Shown here piece by piece: positions 25,936 to 32,943 of a stretch of 36,610 nucleotides of DNA. A program made the position numbers and the translations under genes. The notes under the pieces were generated by a model that worked only from the letters and a program-made list of their open reading frames with translations, had not been told where the DNA came from and made no database searches. The stretch is from DASULK01 sp036381835 (GTDB lineage Bacteria > Actinomycetota > Actinomycetes > Mycobacteriales > Micromonosporaceae). Position 1 is the first letter of the stretch. Each line of letters begins with the position of its first letter. The stretch lies in the NCBI GenBank assembly GCA_036381835.1, contig DASVCA010000081.1, positions 1 to 36,610 of the forward strand, in the 5' to 3' direction.

Positions 25936-27230
25936 GCATCCTCGGTTCAATCGAGCAGGCTCTCACTGATCTGGCTGCGGGCCGACCCGTGGTGGTGGTC
26001 GACGACGAGAACCGGGAGAACGAGGGCGACCTGATCTTCGCTGCCGACGCGGCCACGCCGGAACTGCTCGCCTTCACCATCCGGCACACGTCCGGCTACG
26101 TCTGCGTGGCGCTGACCGGACCGGACTGCGAACGCCTCGACCTGCCGCCGATGTACCACACCAACCAGGACCGGCGGGGCACCGCATACCGGGTCGCGGT
26201 GGACGCGCGGGAGGGGGTCAGCACCGGCATCTCGGCCGCCGATCGGGCCCGTACCATCCGGCTGCTGGCCGACCCGGCCACCACCCCGTCCGACCTGGCC
26301 CGACCAGGGCATGTCGTGCCGTTGCGGGCGCGCTCCGGCGGCGTGTTGCAGCGTCCGGGCCATACCGAGGCGGCCGTCGACCTGGCCCGGCTCGCCGGGC
26401 GGCGTCCGGCCGGCGTGCTGTGCGAGCTGGTCAACGACGACGGCACCATGATGCGGCTGCCGGAGCTGGCGGAGTTCGCCGCCCGGCACGGCCTCACCCT
26501 GATCAGTATCGCCGACCTGATCGCCTACCGGCGGCGGATCGAGAAGCAGGTGGAACGGGTCGCCGAGGCCCGGCTGCCGACCGCGCACGGGGTGTTCCGA
26601 GCGCTGGGCTACCGGGCCGCCGACGGCACCGAGCACCTGGCGCTGGTGTACGGCGACCTCGGTGACGGGCGCGACGTGCTGGTCCGGGTCCACTCCGAAT
26701 GCTTGACCGGCGACGTGTTCGGGTCGCTGCGGTGCGACTGCGGTCAGCAGCTCGACGCGGCCCTGGCCCGGGTGGCCCGGGAGGGACGCGGGACGGTGCT
26801 GTATCTGCGCGGGCAGGAGGGGCGGGGCATCGGCCTGCTGCACAAGCTGCGCGCCTACCAGCTGCAGGACCGTGGGCGGGACACCGTCGACGCGAACCTG
26901 GACCTGGGTCTGCCGGCGGACGCCCGCGACTACACCGCCGCCGCGCACATCCTGCGCGACCTGGGGGTGCGGTCGCTGCGGCTGCTGACCAACAACCCGG
27001 CGAAGCGCACGGCGCTGGAGGAGCACGAACTCACGGTGCTCAGCCGGGTGGCGCTGCCGGTGCGCCCCCACCCGGAGAACCTGCGCTACCTGCGGACCAA
27101 ACGGGATCGGATGGGCCATCTGCTCGACGGCTTGGACACCCACCCGGCTGGCGACGACATCTGGAGGATCGAGGCCGACCTGGTCGCCGATGGGGCGGCC
27201 CGGCCGAGCGCGGTGGAGGAGCTTGCGTAG
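25932..27230 (+). CDS. ribBA: Fused 3,4-dihydroxy-2-butanone-4-phosphate synthase / GTP cyclohydrolase II
   Basis: The product is 432 residues. The N-terminal RibB half (about 1-205) has the acidic loop DDENRENEGD (24-33) and THDHxVPLR-like and GHTEAAVDLARLAG elements. It makes the four-carbon unit from ribulose-5-phosphate. The RibA half has zinc ligands Cys257, Cys268 and Cys270 in HSECLTGDVFGSLRCDCG and the GQEGRGIGL motif, and opens GTP. Together they supply both precursors of riboflavin. The ATG overlaps the ribM stop as ATGA. Confidence 0.97.
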   Translation: MSILGSIEQALTDLAAGRPVVVVDDENRENEGDLIFAADAATPELLAFTIRHTSGYVCVALTGPDCERLDLPPMYHTNQDRRGTAYRVAVDAREGVSTGISAADRARTIRLLADPATTPSDLARPGHVVPLRARSGGVLQRPGHTEAAVDLARLAGRRPAGVLCELVNDDGTMMRLPELAEFAARHGLTLISIADLIAYRRRIEKQVERVAEARLPTAHGVFRALGYRAADGTEHLALVYGDLGDGRDVLVRVHSECLTGDVFGSLRCDCGQQLDAALARVAREGRGTVLYLRGQEGRGIGLLHKLRAYQLQDRGRDTVDANLDLGLPADARDYTAAAHILRDLGVRSLRLLTNNPAKRTALEEHELTVLSRVALPVRPHPENLRYLRTKRDRMGHLLDGLDTHPAGDDIWRIEADLVADGAARPSAVEELA

Positions 27231-27232
27231 CG

Positions 27233-27706
27233 ATGGCGGGTACCGGAGCGCCCGAGCAGTCCGTGGTGGACGCGGCCGGGCTGACCGTCGGAGTGGTGGC
27301 CGCGCGCTGGCACGGCGAACTGGTCGATCACATGGTGGAACGGGCGGTCGCCGCCGCCCGGGCCTGCGGCGTCACCGACATCACCGTCGCCCGGGTCGCC
27401 GGATCGGTGGAGCTTCCGGTGGTGGCGCAGGCCCTGGCCCGCCGCTGTGACGCGGTCGTCGCGCTCGGCGTGGTGGTCCGCGGCGCGACCGCCCATTTCG
27501 ACTACGTCTGCCGATCGGTCACCGATGGGCTGACCCGGGTGGCGTTGGACGAGTCGACCCCGGTGGCGCACGGGGTGCTCACCGTCGACACGGTCGAACA
27601 GGCCCGCGACCGCGCCGGCCTGCCGGACTCCGCCGAGGACAAGGGCTGGTCGGCCACCGTGGCCGCGCTGGACGCCGCGTTGGCCGTCCGGCGGCTGGCC
27701 GGGTGA
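27233..27706 (+). CDS. ribH: 6,7-dimethyl-8-ribityllumazine synthase
   Basis: The product is 157 residues. It makes lumazine, the substrate of RibE, and usually forms pentamers or icosahedral shells. GVVAARWHGELVDHM near the N-terminus, VAGSVELPVVAQ (55-66) and RGATAHFDYV (83-92) with the catalytic His88 are present. The ATG lies two bases after the ribBA stop, with GGAGGAG upstream. It ends the rib operon; 64 bases separate it from hisE. Confidence 0.96.
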   Translation: MAGTGAPEQSVVDAAGLTVGVVAARWHGELVDHMVERAVAAARACGVTDITVARVAGSVELPVVAQALARRCDAVVALGVVVRGATAHFDYVCRSVTDGLTRVALDESTPVAHGVLTVDTVEQARDRAGLPDSAEDKGWSATVAALDAALAVRRLAG

Positions 27707-27758
27707 CGGAGATGTCCACCGGGTATCCGGCCTGCCGACGGTCCGCCGCCGGCTGCGA

Positions 27759-27764
27759 CAATCT
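27759..27764 (+). promoter_or_regulatory. candidate -10 of a leaderless hisE transcript
   Basis: CAATCT matches the A and final T of TANNNT and ends six bases before the hisE GTG, the same spacing as at rpe. No Shine-Dalgarno is seen in GCTGTC before the start. Confidence 0.35.
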
Positions 27765-27770
27765 GCTGTC

Positions 27771-28034
27771 GTGAAGACGTTCGAGGAGCTGTTCACCGAG
27801 CTGCAGGTCAAGGCCGCGGCCCGCACCCCCGGCTCCAGCACGGTCGCCGAGCTGGAGCGCGGAGTGCACGCCATCGGCAAGAAGCTGGTCGAGGAGGCGG
27901 CCGAGGCGTGGATGGCGGCGGAGCACGAAGGGCCGCAGCGCACCGCGGAGGAGGTGTCCCAGCTGCTCTACCACGCTCAGGTGCTCATGCTCGCGACCGG
28001 CCTCACCCTCGAGGACGTCTATCGACATCTGTGA
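27771..28034 (+). CDS. hisE: Phosphoribosyl-ATP pyrophosphatase
   Basis: The product is 87 residues, an all-helical MazG-like protein. It hydrolyses phosphoribosyl-ATP to phosphoribosyl-AMP, step two of histidine synthesis. KTFEELFTELQVK at the start, then GKKLVEEAAEAWMAAE (36-51) and EEVSQLLYHAQVLML are the conserved metal-binding helices. hisG follows after 46 bases, the usual actinobacterial hisEG pair, away from the main his operon. The GTG start lacks a Shine-Dalgarno. Confidence 0.95.
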   Translation: MKTFEELFTELQVKAAARTPGSSTVAELERGVHAIGKKLVEEAAEAWMAAEHEGPQRTAEEVSQLLYHAQVLMLATGLTLEDVYRHL

Positions 28035-28080
28035 CGTGCCTTCCCCCTCGAACCAGCGATTCAGAAGGAGCACGTGACAG

Positions 28081-28926
28081 ATGTTGCGCATCGCCGTTCC
28101 CAACAAGGGCACCCTCGCCGGGCCCGCCGTGGAGATGCTGCGTGAGGCGGGCTACCGCCAGCGCACCGACGACCGGGATCTCGTCTGCCGAGACGAGGAC
28201 AACGACGTCGAGTTCTTCTACCTGCGTCCCCGGGACATCGCGACCTACGTCGGCTCCGGAGACCTCGATCTCGGGGTGACCGGCCGGGACCTGCTCGTCG
28301 ATGCGGGCGCGCCGGCCGAGGAGATCCTCGACCTCGACTTCGGTCACGCGACGTTCCGCTTCGCCGCACGGCCGGAGGCCATGTCGTCGCTCGACGAACT
28401 GGACGGGCGGCGGATCGCCACCGCCTATCCCGGCGTGGTGCATCGATACCTCGCCGAGCGGGGGCTGCGGGCGGATGTCATCCGCTTGGACGGTGCGGTG
28501 GAGAACGCGGTCCGGCTGGGGCTGGCCGAGGTGGTCGCGGACGTCGTCTCCACCGGCACGACCCTGCGCCAGGCCGGGCTGACGGTCGTCGGGGAACCGG
28601 TGCTGCACTCGTCGGCCGTGCTGATCCGCCCGACGACCGCTTCCGGCGGGCCACAGGTCGACCAACTCGTGCGCCGGCTGCAGGGTGTGCTGGTCGCTCG
28701 CCAGTACGTCATGTTGGCCTACGACGTGCGCGCGGATCTGCTCGACCGGGCGAGCACCCTGACCCCCGGCATCGAGTCGCCGACCATCTCGCCGCTGCAC
28801 CGGGAAGGCTGGGTGGCGGTGCAGGCGATGGTGCGCCGCACCGAGGTGCACCGCGTCATGGACGAGCTCTACGACCTGGGGGCCCGTGCCATCCTGGTCA
28901 CCAACATCCACGCATGTCGACTGTGA
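28081..28926 (+). CDS. hisG: ATP phosphoribosyltransferase (long form)
   Basis: The product is 281 residues. It joins ATP and PRPP, the first and feedback-controlled step of histidine synthesis. LRIAVPNKGTLAGPA (2-16), the GDLDLGVTGRDLL segment and the PRPP loop VADVVSTGTTLRQAGL (about 156-171) are typical. The C-terminal ferredoxin-like domain (about 205-281), with SPTISPL and a VHRVMDELYDLGARAILVTNIHACRL-like end, marks the long form that binds histidine and needs no HisZ. AGAAGGAG lies upstream. The 3' end overlaps the next gene by up to 13 bases. Confidence 0.96.
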   Translation: MLRIAVPNKGTLAGPAVEMLREAGYRQRTDDRDLVCRDEDNDVEFFYLRPRDIATYVGSGDLDLGVTGRDLLVDAGAPAEEILDLDFGHATFRFAARPEAMSSLDELDGRRIATAYPGVVHRYLAERGLRADVIRLDGAVENAVRLGLAEVVADVVSTGTTLRQAGLTVVGEPVLHSSAVLIRPTTASGGPQVDQLVRRLQGVLVARQYVMLAYDVRADLLDRASTLTPGIESPTISPLHREGWVAVQAMVRRTEVHRVMDELYDLGARAILVTNIHACRL

Positions 28927-29900
28927 GCGTGCGGCGTCCGCCCACCCAGGCAGCGGTGCTGCCGGCGTGGGCGGCGCTCACGGTCGCGGGGCTCGGTGGC
29001 CTCACCGCGGCCGTTCAGAGTGTCGCCAACGCCGAACTGGGGGAGCGCGTCGACAACCCCGCCCTGGCCGGCGTGATCAACAACGTGGGTGGGTCGCTCG
29101 TCCTGATCGCGGCACTGCTGGTCGTTCCCTCGATCCGCGCCGGGCTGGCCGTACTGCCCCGCGCCGGCCTGCCCTGGTGGGCCTACCTCGGCGGGCTCGG
29201 CGGTGCCTGCATCGTGCTCGCCGCGGCGTACGTGGTGCCGGTGCTCGGTGTCGCCGCTTTCACCATCGCACAGGTGACCGGCAACAGCGTCGGCGGGCTG
29301 GCGGTGGATCGCGTCGGGCTCGGCCCGGTGGGACGACTGTCGCTGAGCGGCCCGCGGGTCGCCGGTGCCGCGCTCGGCGTCCTGGCGGTGGCGTTGGCCC
29401 ACGCCGGTCAGCCGATCGGTGATCTGGCGCTCGGCGCGGTGCTGTTCGCGGTGCTCGGCGGGGCGGCGGTGGCGCTGCAGGCCGCGCTCAACGGCCGGAT
29501 CGCCGCGGTGGCGGGCGCGGCGGCGGGCACCGCGGTCAACTTCGCGGTGGGTACGCCCGCCGTCATCGCGGTCGCCGCCGCGCTGGGCGCCTTCGCCCGG
29601 CTCGACGCGATCCGTTGGCCGACCGACTGGTACCTGTACGCGGGTGGGCTGCTCGGCGTCGCCATTGTCTTGGTGCTGCAACTGGCTGTCCGGTCGGTCG
29701 GCGTGCTGCGCACCGGACTGGCGATCGTGGCCGGTCAGCTCGGTGGGGCGCTCCTGCTGGACGCGGTGCTCCCGGGCGGCCCAGGGGTGAGCGTTCCGGT
29801 GCTGGCCGGCGCGTTGCTCACCTTCGCCGCCGTGGTGGTGTCAGGGCGCGGCGGGCGGTCGGCGATCGGTGCCCGGCGAAGTGGCACACTGGGGCGGTGA
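28914..29900 (+). CDS. DMT-superfamily membrane protein, fused DUF606/YdcZ-type
   Basis: The product is 328 residues with about ten membrane segments and almost no charged loops. The first half has GGLTAAVQSVANAELGER and GVINNVGGS; the second half, from about residue 180, repeats the pattern as GGAAVALQAALNGRIAA and TAVNFAVGTPA. This internal duplication is typical of the DUF606 branch of the drug/metabolite transporters. The substrate is unknown. The start may be the ATG at 28914 or a GTG at 28923 that would overlap the hisG stop as GTGA. Being next to hisG does not show a role in histidine metabolism. Confidence 0.82.
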   Translation: MSTVSVRRPPTQAAVLPAWAALTVAGLGGLTAAVQSVANAELGERVDNPALAGVINNVGGSLVLIAALLVVPSIRAGLAVLPRAGLPWWAYLGGLGGACIVLAAAYVVPVLGVAAFTIAQVTGNSVGGLAVDRVGLGPVGRLSLSGPRVAGAALGVLAVALAHAGQPIGDLALGAVLFAVLGGAAVALQAALNGRIAAVAGAAAGTAVNFAVGTPAVIAVAAALGAFARLDAIRWPTDWYLYAGGLLGVAIVLVLQLAVRSVGVLRTGLAIVAGQLGGALLLDAVLPGGPGVSVPVLAGALLTFAAVVVSGRGGRSAIGARRSGTLGR

Positions 29901-30361
29901 CCGGTTCCGAGGTGGTACGGCTGCGCCCGCAGCGGGTTCGGGTGGTGTGCTGGGTCAGCGCGGTCGTCGTGGTGTTGCTGTTCACCCTTATCGCTGTCGG
30001 CTTGGAGGGTTCGACCGGCGTGGGGAAGGCCACCTTCCAGCGTGGTGACCGGTTCGCCATGGTCGGGCTGGGCGTCCTCATCGCGGCGGGCATCCTGCTG
30101 TTCACCCGGCCGCGGGTGGAGGCGGATGCGCGGGGCATCCGGGTGCGCAACCTCGTCGGCTCGTACGACCTGCCCTGGCAGGTGGTGCGCGCGGTGCGTT
30201 TCGATCGCGGCTCGGCCTGGGCCGTCCTCGAGTTGCACGACGACGAACTGGTCGCGCTCATGGCGTTGCAGGCGGTCGACAGGGACCGGGCGGTCGCGGG
30301 GGTGCGGGCCTTGCGCGCGTTGCATGCCGCCGCGCACGGGCGGGTGCCGGCGGAGGACTGA
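29897..30361 (+). CDS. Small membrane protein with bacterial PH-like domain
   Basis: The product is 154 residues. Two membrane segments (about 12-34 and 51-70) are followed by a soluble C-terminal region. There, RPRVEADARGIRVRNLVGSY and then LPWQVVRAVRFDRGSAWAVL match the PH domain type common in actinobacterial membrane proteins, facing the cytoplasm. The GTG overlaps the previous stop as GTGA. A CACACT hexamer also lies six bases before it, so a leaderless start is possible too. The function is unknown. Confidence 0.8.
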   Translation: MTGSEVVRLRPQRVRVVCWVSAVVVVLLFTLIAVGLEGSTGVGKATFQRGDRFAMVGLGVLIAAGILLFTRPRVEADARGIRVRNLVGSYDLPWQVVRAVRFDRGSAWAVLELHDDELVALMALQAVDRDRAVAGVRALRALHAAAHGRVPAED

Positions 30362-30407
30362 GCGGCGCGGTAGCCGAAGCAGCCGTACCGGTTGCGATCC
30401 GACCTGC

Positions 30408-30413
30408 TAGTCT
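30408..30413 (+). promoter_or_regulatory. candidate -10 element for the infC operon
   Basis: TAGTCT, in TAGTCTTGG, fits TANNNT and resembles the elements before efp, def, metK and pheS. A start near 30420 would give a leader of about 250 bases. No -35 consensus is seen. Confidence 0.45.
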
Positions 30414-30419
30414 TGGAGC

Positions 30420-30670
30420 GTCGACCCGGCTGGCACCTGGTGTCAGCCGTCAAGCGGAGCGCCTGCTCCCACCCGAGTCGCCGCGCGAGGTGGCCGGGTC
30501 CGGTCACCCGGTCGGTGTTCGCCGATCGGGGATGGCGTGCCCGGGTTCGGGTGCGTCAGACCGGTCGAGCAGGCCCCGGCGATCCGCCGGGGCTTTCTGT
30601 TTGCCGGTCGAGATGCCGAGTAGTGGATCGGCCCCGCCGGGGTCGATGCGGATCGCAAAGAGGAGGCCAC
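30420..30670 (+). promoter_or_regulatory. Structured leader of infC
   Basis: This 250-base stretch has no convincing gene. It can form several hairpins: GCCGGGT with ACCCGGT (30493-30512), CGGTCGG with CCGATCG (about 30509-30528), and a long-range helix GCCTGCTC (30461-30468) with GAGCAGGC (30567-30574). The last ends exactly where a terminator hairpin starts. A leader of this kind suggests attenuation, as known for the L20 leader of Bacillus infC-rpmI-rplT, though I see no sequence match to that RNA. Confidence 0.5.
30573..30602 (+). terminator. Intrinsic terminator or attenuator in the infC leader
   Basis: GCCCCGGC (30573-30580) pairs perfectly with GCCGGGGC (30586-30593) around GATCC and is followed at once by TTTCTGTTT (30594-30602). 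It is the only hairpin in the window with a real T-rich tail. It lies 68 bases before infC and well away from the upstream gene's stop (30361), so it looks like a control point within the leader. Confidence 0.8.
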
Positions 30671-31294
30671 ATCAGCGTCGAACCACGGGTGAACGAGCAG
30701 ATCCGGGCACGGGAAGTCCGGTTGGTCGGCCCAGAGGGTGAGCAGGTGGGCATCGTTCCGTTGGAGCGTGCCCTGCAACTCGCTGCGGATGTCGACCTGG
30801 ACCTGGTCGAGGTTGCGCCGATGGCGCGCCCGCCGGTGTGCAAGCTCATGGACTTCGGCAAGTTCAAGTACGAGAGCGCACTGAAGGCGCGCGAAGCCCG
30901 GCGTAATCAGCAGCAGACCGTCATCAAGGAGATGAAGCTCCGCCCGAAGATCGACCCGCATGACTACGAGACCAAGAAGGGTCACGTGATGCGGTTCCTT
31001 CGGGCCGGTGACAAGGTCAAGATCACGATCATGTTCCGCGGGCGGGAGCAGAGCCGTCCCGAGCTGGGCTACCGGCTGCTGCGCCGGTTGGAGTCCGAGG
31101 TTTCGGATCTGGGGTACGTGGAGGCCGCCCCCAAGCAGGACGGCCGTAACATGATCATGGTTCTCGCTCCGCACAAGGCCATCAAGGCCTCCGCGGCTGC
31201 GGCAAAGGCCGGCGGCGGACGCGGACGGGACGCTGGTGCCGCTGAGGCGCCCCCGACCCAGCAGGGCGGCGGCGCCGAGACCGCCGGCGGATGA
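30671..31294 (+). CDS. infC: Translation initiation factor IF-3 (ATC start)
   Basis: The product is 207 residues. IF-3 keeps 30S subunits free and checks start codons. PRVNEQIRAREVRLVG then GEQVGIVPL open the N-domain. The linker and C-domain follow with KLMDFGKFKYE, KEMKLRPKIDPHDYETK and FRGREQSRPELG. The tail (from about 178) is Ala/Gly/Gln-rich and poorly conserved. AGGAGG (30661-30666) lies four bases before ATC at 30671, and no ATG, GTG or TTG fits that ribosome site without losing conserved residues. infC genes elsewhere use rare starts so that IF-3 can limit its own synthesis. The next in-frame GTG is at 30689. Confidence 0.92.
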   Translation: MSVEPRVNEQIRAREVRLVGPEGEQVGIVPLERALQLAADVDLDLVEVAPMARPPVCKLMDFGKFKYESALKAREARRNQQQTVIKEMKLRPKIDPHDYETKKGHVMRFLRAGDKVKITIMFRGREQSRPELGYRLLRRLESEVSDLGYVEAAPKQDGRNMIMVLAPHKAIKASAAAAKAGGGRGRDAGAAEAPPTQQGGGAETAGG

Positions 31295-31313
31295 CAGGGG
31301 AGAGACGGTTCAG

Positions 31314-31508
31314 ATGCCGAAGATGAAAAGCCACACCGGTATGGGCAAGCGCGTCCGCGTGACCGGCCGTGGCAAGATCGTGTCCCAGCAGGTGGGGATG
31401 CGCCACAACCTGGAGAAGAAGCCCTCTACCCGCACCCGGCGGTTGTCCGGCAGGGTCGAGGTGGCCAAGGCGGATGTCAAGCGAATCAAGCGAATGCTCG
31501 GCTTCTGA
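31314..31508 (+). CDS. rpmI: 50S ribosomal protein L35
   Basis: The product is 64 residues and very basic. MPKMKSHTGMGKRVRVTG, the central RHNLEKKPSTRTRRLSG and the C-terminal VKRIKRMLG are L35 landmarks. An AGGGGAGAG site stands about 12 bases before the ATG. It lies 19 bases after infC and 33 before rplT, the standard infC-rpmI-rplT order. Confidence 0.97.
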   Translation: MPKMKSHTGMGKRVRVTGRGKIVSQQVGMRHNLEKKPSTRTRRLSGRVEVAKADVKRIKRMLGF

Positions 31509-31541
31509 CGGGCGCCACCGGGACCTTAAGGAGTAGTTGAC

Positions 31542-31934
31542 ATGGCACGCGTCAAGCGGGCGGTGAACGCCCAGAAGAAGCGTCGTACCACGCTGGAGGC
31601 CGCCAGCGGTTACCGTGGCCAGCGCTCCCGCCTTTACCGCAAGGCGAAGGAGCAGGTGCTGCACTCGATGCAGTACGCCTACCGGGACCGCCGCGCCCGC
31701 AAGGGCGACTTCCGCCAGCTCTGGATCACCCGCATCAACGCCGGGGCCCGGGCCAACGGGATGACCTACAACCGGCTGATCCAGGGCCTCAAGCTGGCGG
31801 GCGTGGAGGTCGACCGCAAGGTGCTGGCGGATCTGGCGGTCAACGACGCGGCCGCCTTCGCGGCGCTCGTCGAGATCGCCCGTAACGCCGTCACCGCCCA
31901 TGGCACCGGGGGCGCGGCGTCCCAGGCTGCCTGA
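31542..31934 (+). CDS. rplT: 50S ribosomal protein L20
   Basis: The product is 130 residues. L20 is an early assembly protein that binds 23S rRNA and, in Bacillus and E. coli, represses its own operon. MARVKRAVNAQKKRR, the GYRGQRSRLYRKAKEQV helix and LWITRINAGARANGMTYNRLI are all conserved. AAGGAG lies nine bases before the ATG. The C-terminus has a short Ala/Gly-rich extension (from about 120). Confidence 0.97.
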   Translation: MARVKRAVNAQKKRRTTLEAASGYRGQRSRLYRKAKEQVLHSMQYAYRDRRARKGDFRQLWITRINAGARANGMTYNRLIQGLKLAGVEVDRKVLADLAVNDAAAFAALVEIARNAVTAHGTGGAASQAA

Positions 31935-31942
31935 ACCACCCG

Positions 31943-32791
31943 GTGGTCACACCGCAACACCGACCCGGGGTCGGTCCGTTCACCGCACGGACCCCCCGGG
32001 TCGTCGCCGCCCGGCGGTTGCATCGCCGCCGGGAGCGGGACAGCAGCCGCCGGTTCCTCGCCGAGGGACCGCAGGCGGTCCGCGAGGCCCTCGCCCACCC
32101 GGGCGCGGTGCGGGAGGTGTTCGCCACCGCGGCGGCCCTGGACCGCCACGCGGACCTGGTCGCCGCCGCGACGCGCACGGGCGTACCGGTCTCCCCGGTG
32201 ACCGAGGACGGGCTCGCCGCGCTTGCCGAGACCGTCGCGCCGCAGGGGCTGGTCGCCGTCTGCAACCACGTCGACGTGGACCTCGCCGCCGCGTTGGCGG
32301 GCGCGCCGCGGATGGTGGCGGTGCTCGTCGAGGTACGCGACCCGGGCAACGCGGGCACGGTGCTGCGTACCGCCGACGCCGCCGGGGCCGAGGTCGTGAT
32401 CTTCGCCGGGGACGCCGTGGATCCGTACAATGGCAAATGCGTGCGCGCCTCCGCGGGGAGCCTCTTCCACGTTGAGCTGGTCCGCGCCCCCGACCCGGCC
32501 GCGGTGGTCGCCGCGCTGCGCGCCGCCGACCTCGCGGTGCTGGCCGCGTCCGGATACGGCGAGACCGACCTCGACGACCTCATCGACGCCGGCGGGTTGA
32601 CCCGACCGACCGCCTGGCTGTTCGGCTCCGAAGCGCACGGGCTGCCGGCGGCGTTGACCGACCGCGCCGACGCCCGGGTGCGGGTGCCCCTGCACGGCCG
32701 CGCGGAGAGCCTGAACCTGGCTGCGGCCGCCGCCGTCTGCCTGTATGCTTCGGCCAGAGCATTGCGCAAGAACCGTTCGGGGAGCCAGTGA
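31943..32791 (+). CDS. SpoU-family (TrmH/RlmB-like) RNA 2'-O-methyltransferase
   Basis: The product is 282 residues. An N-terminal substrate-binding domain (about 18-105) is followed by a knotted SPOUT domain. The three SpoU motifs are seen: EVRDPGNAGTVLRTAD (130-145, with Asn136 and Arg142), FGSEAHGLP (227-235) and LHGRAESLNLAAAAAV (250-265, with Asn258). It likely methylates a ribose in rRNA or tRNA; the target cannot be read from sequence. Place between rplT and pheS is conserved in actinobacteria. The GTG start follows rplT by eight bases without a Shine-Dalgarno. Confidence 0.9.
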   Translation: MVTPQHRPGVGPFTARTPRVVAARRLHRRRERDSSRRFLAEGPQAVREALAHPGAVREVFATAAALDRHADLVAAATRTGVPVSPVTEDGLAALAETVAPQGLVAVCNHVDVDLAAALAGAPRMVAVLVEVRDPGNAGTVLRTADAAGAEVVIFAGDAVDPYNGKCVRASAGSLFHVELVRAPDPAAVVAALRAADLAVLAASGYGETDLDDLIDAGGLTRPTAWLFGSEAHGLPAALTDRADARVRVPLHGRAESLNLAAAAAVCLYASARALRKNRSGSQ

Positions 32792-32818
32792 CGTGACAGC
32801 CCGCTCGCTGTTTAGCCA

Positions 32819-32838
32819 GCCCGCCGGTGTCGGCGGGC
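32819..32838 (+). terminator. Hairpin after the SpoU methyltransferase gene
   Basis: GCCCGCCG (32819-32826) pairs perfectly with CGGCGGGC (32831-32838) around GTGT. No T-run follows. It lies between the methyltransferase stop and the pheS promoter element and probably ends or thins the upstream transcript. Confidence 0.5.
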
Positions 32839-32902
32839 GGCGGGGCTGACCCTCCCCTTGCGCGCTCTCCCACCGGTGGGCGGCGGCGAAGCCGCGGGTT
32901 CC

Positions 32903-32908
32903 TAGACT
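32903..32908 (+). promoter_or_regulatory. candidate -10 element for pheST
   Basis: TAGACT, within CCTAGACTCGG, fits TANNNT and lies 35 bases before the pheS ATG. No -35 consensus is seen. No leader peptide with repeated Phe codons lies downstream of it. Confidence 0.45.
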
Positions 32909-32943
32909 CGGTACGCCATCCGTCGAGGGAGACAGTCGCGCAC

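Noticed and set aside
30493..30530. tRNA or small RNA gene in the infC leader
   Set aside because: Hairpins are present, but there is no cloverleaf, T-loop or CCA end.
32793..32849. 18-codon frame (VTARSLF...) before pheS as a Phe attenuator leader
   Set aside because: It has only one Phe codon, lies upstream of the likely pheS promoter and overlaps a hairpin.
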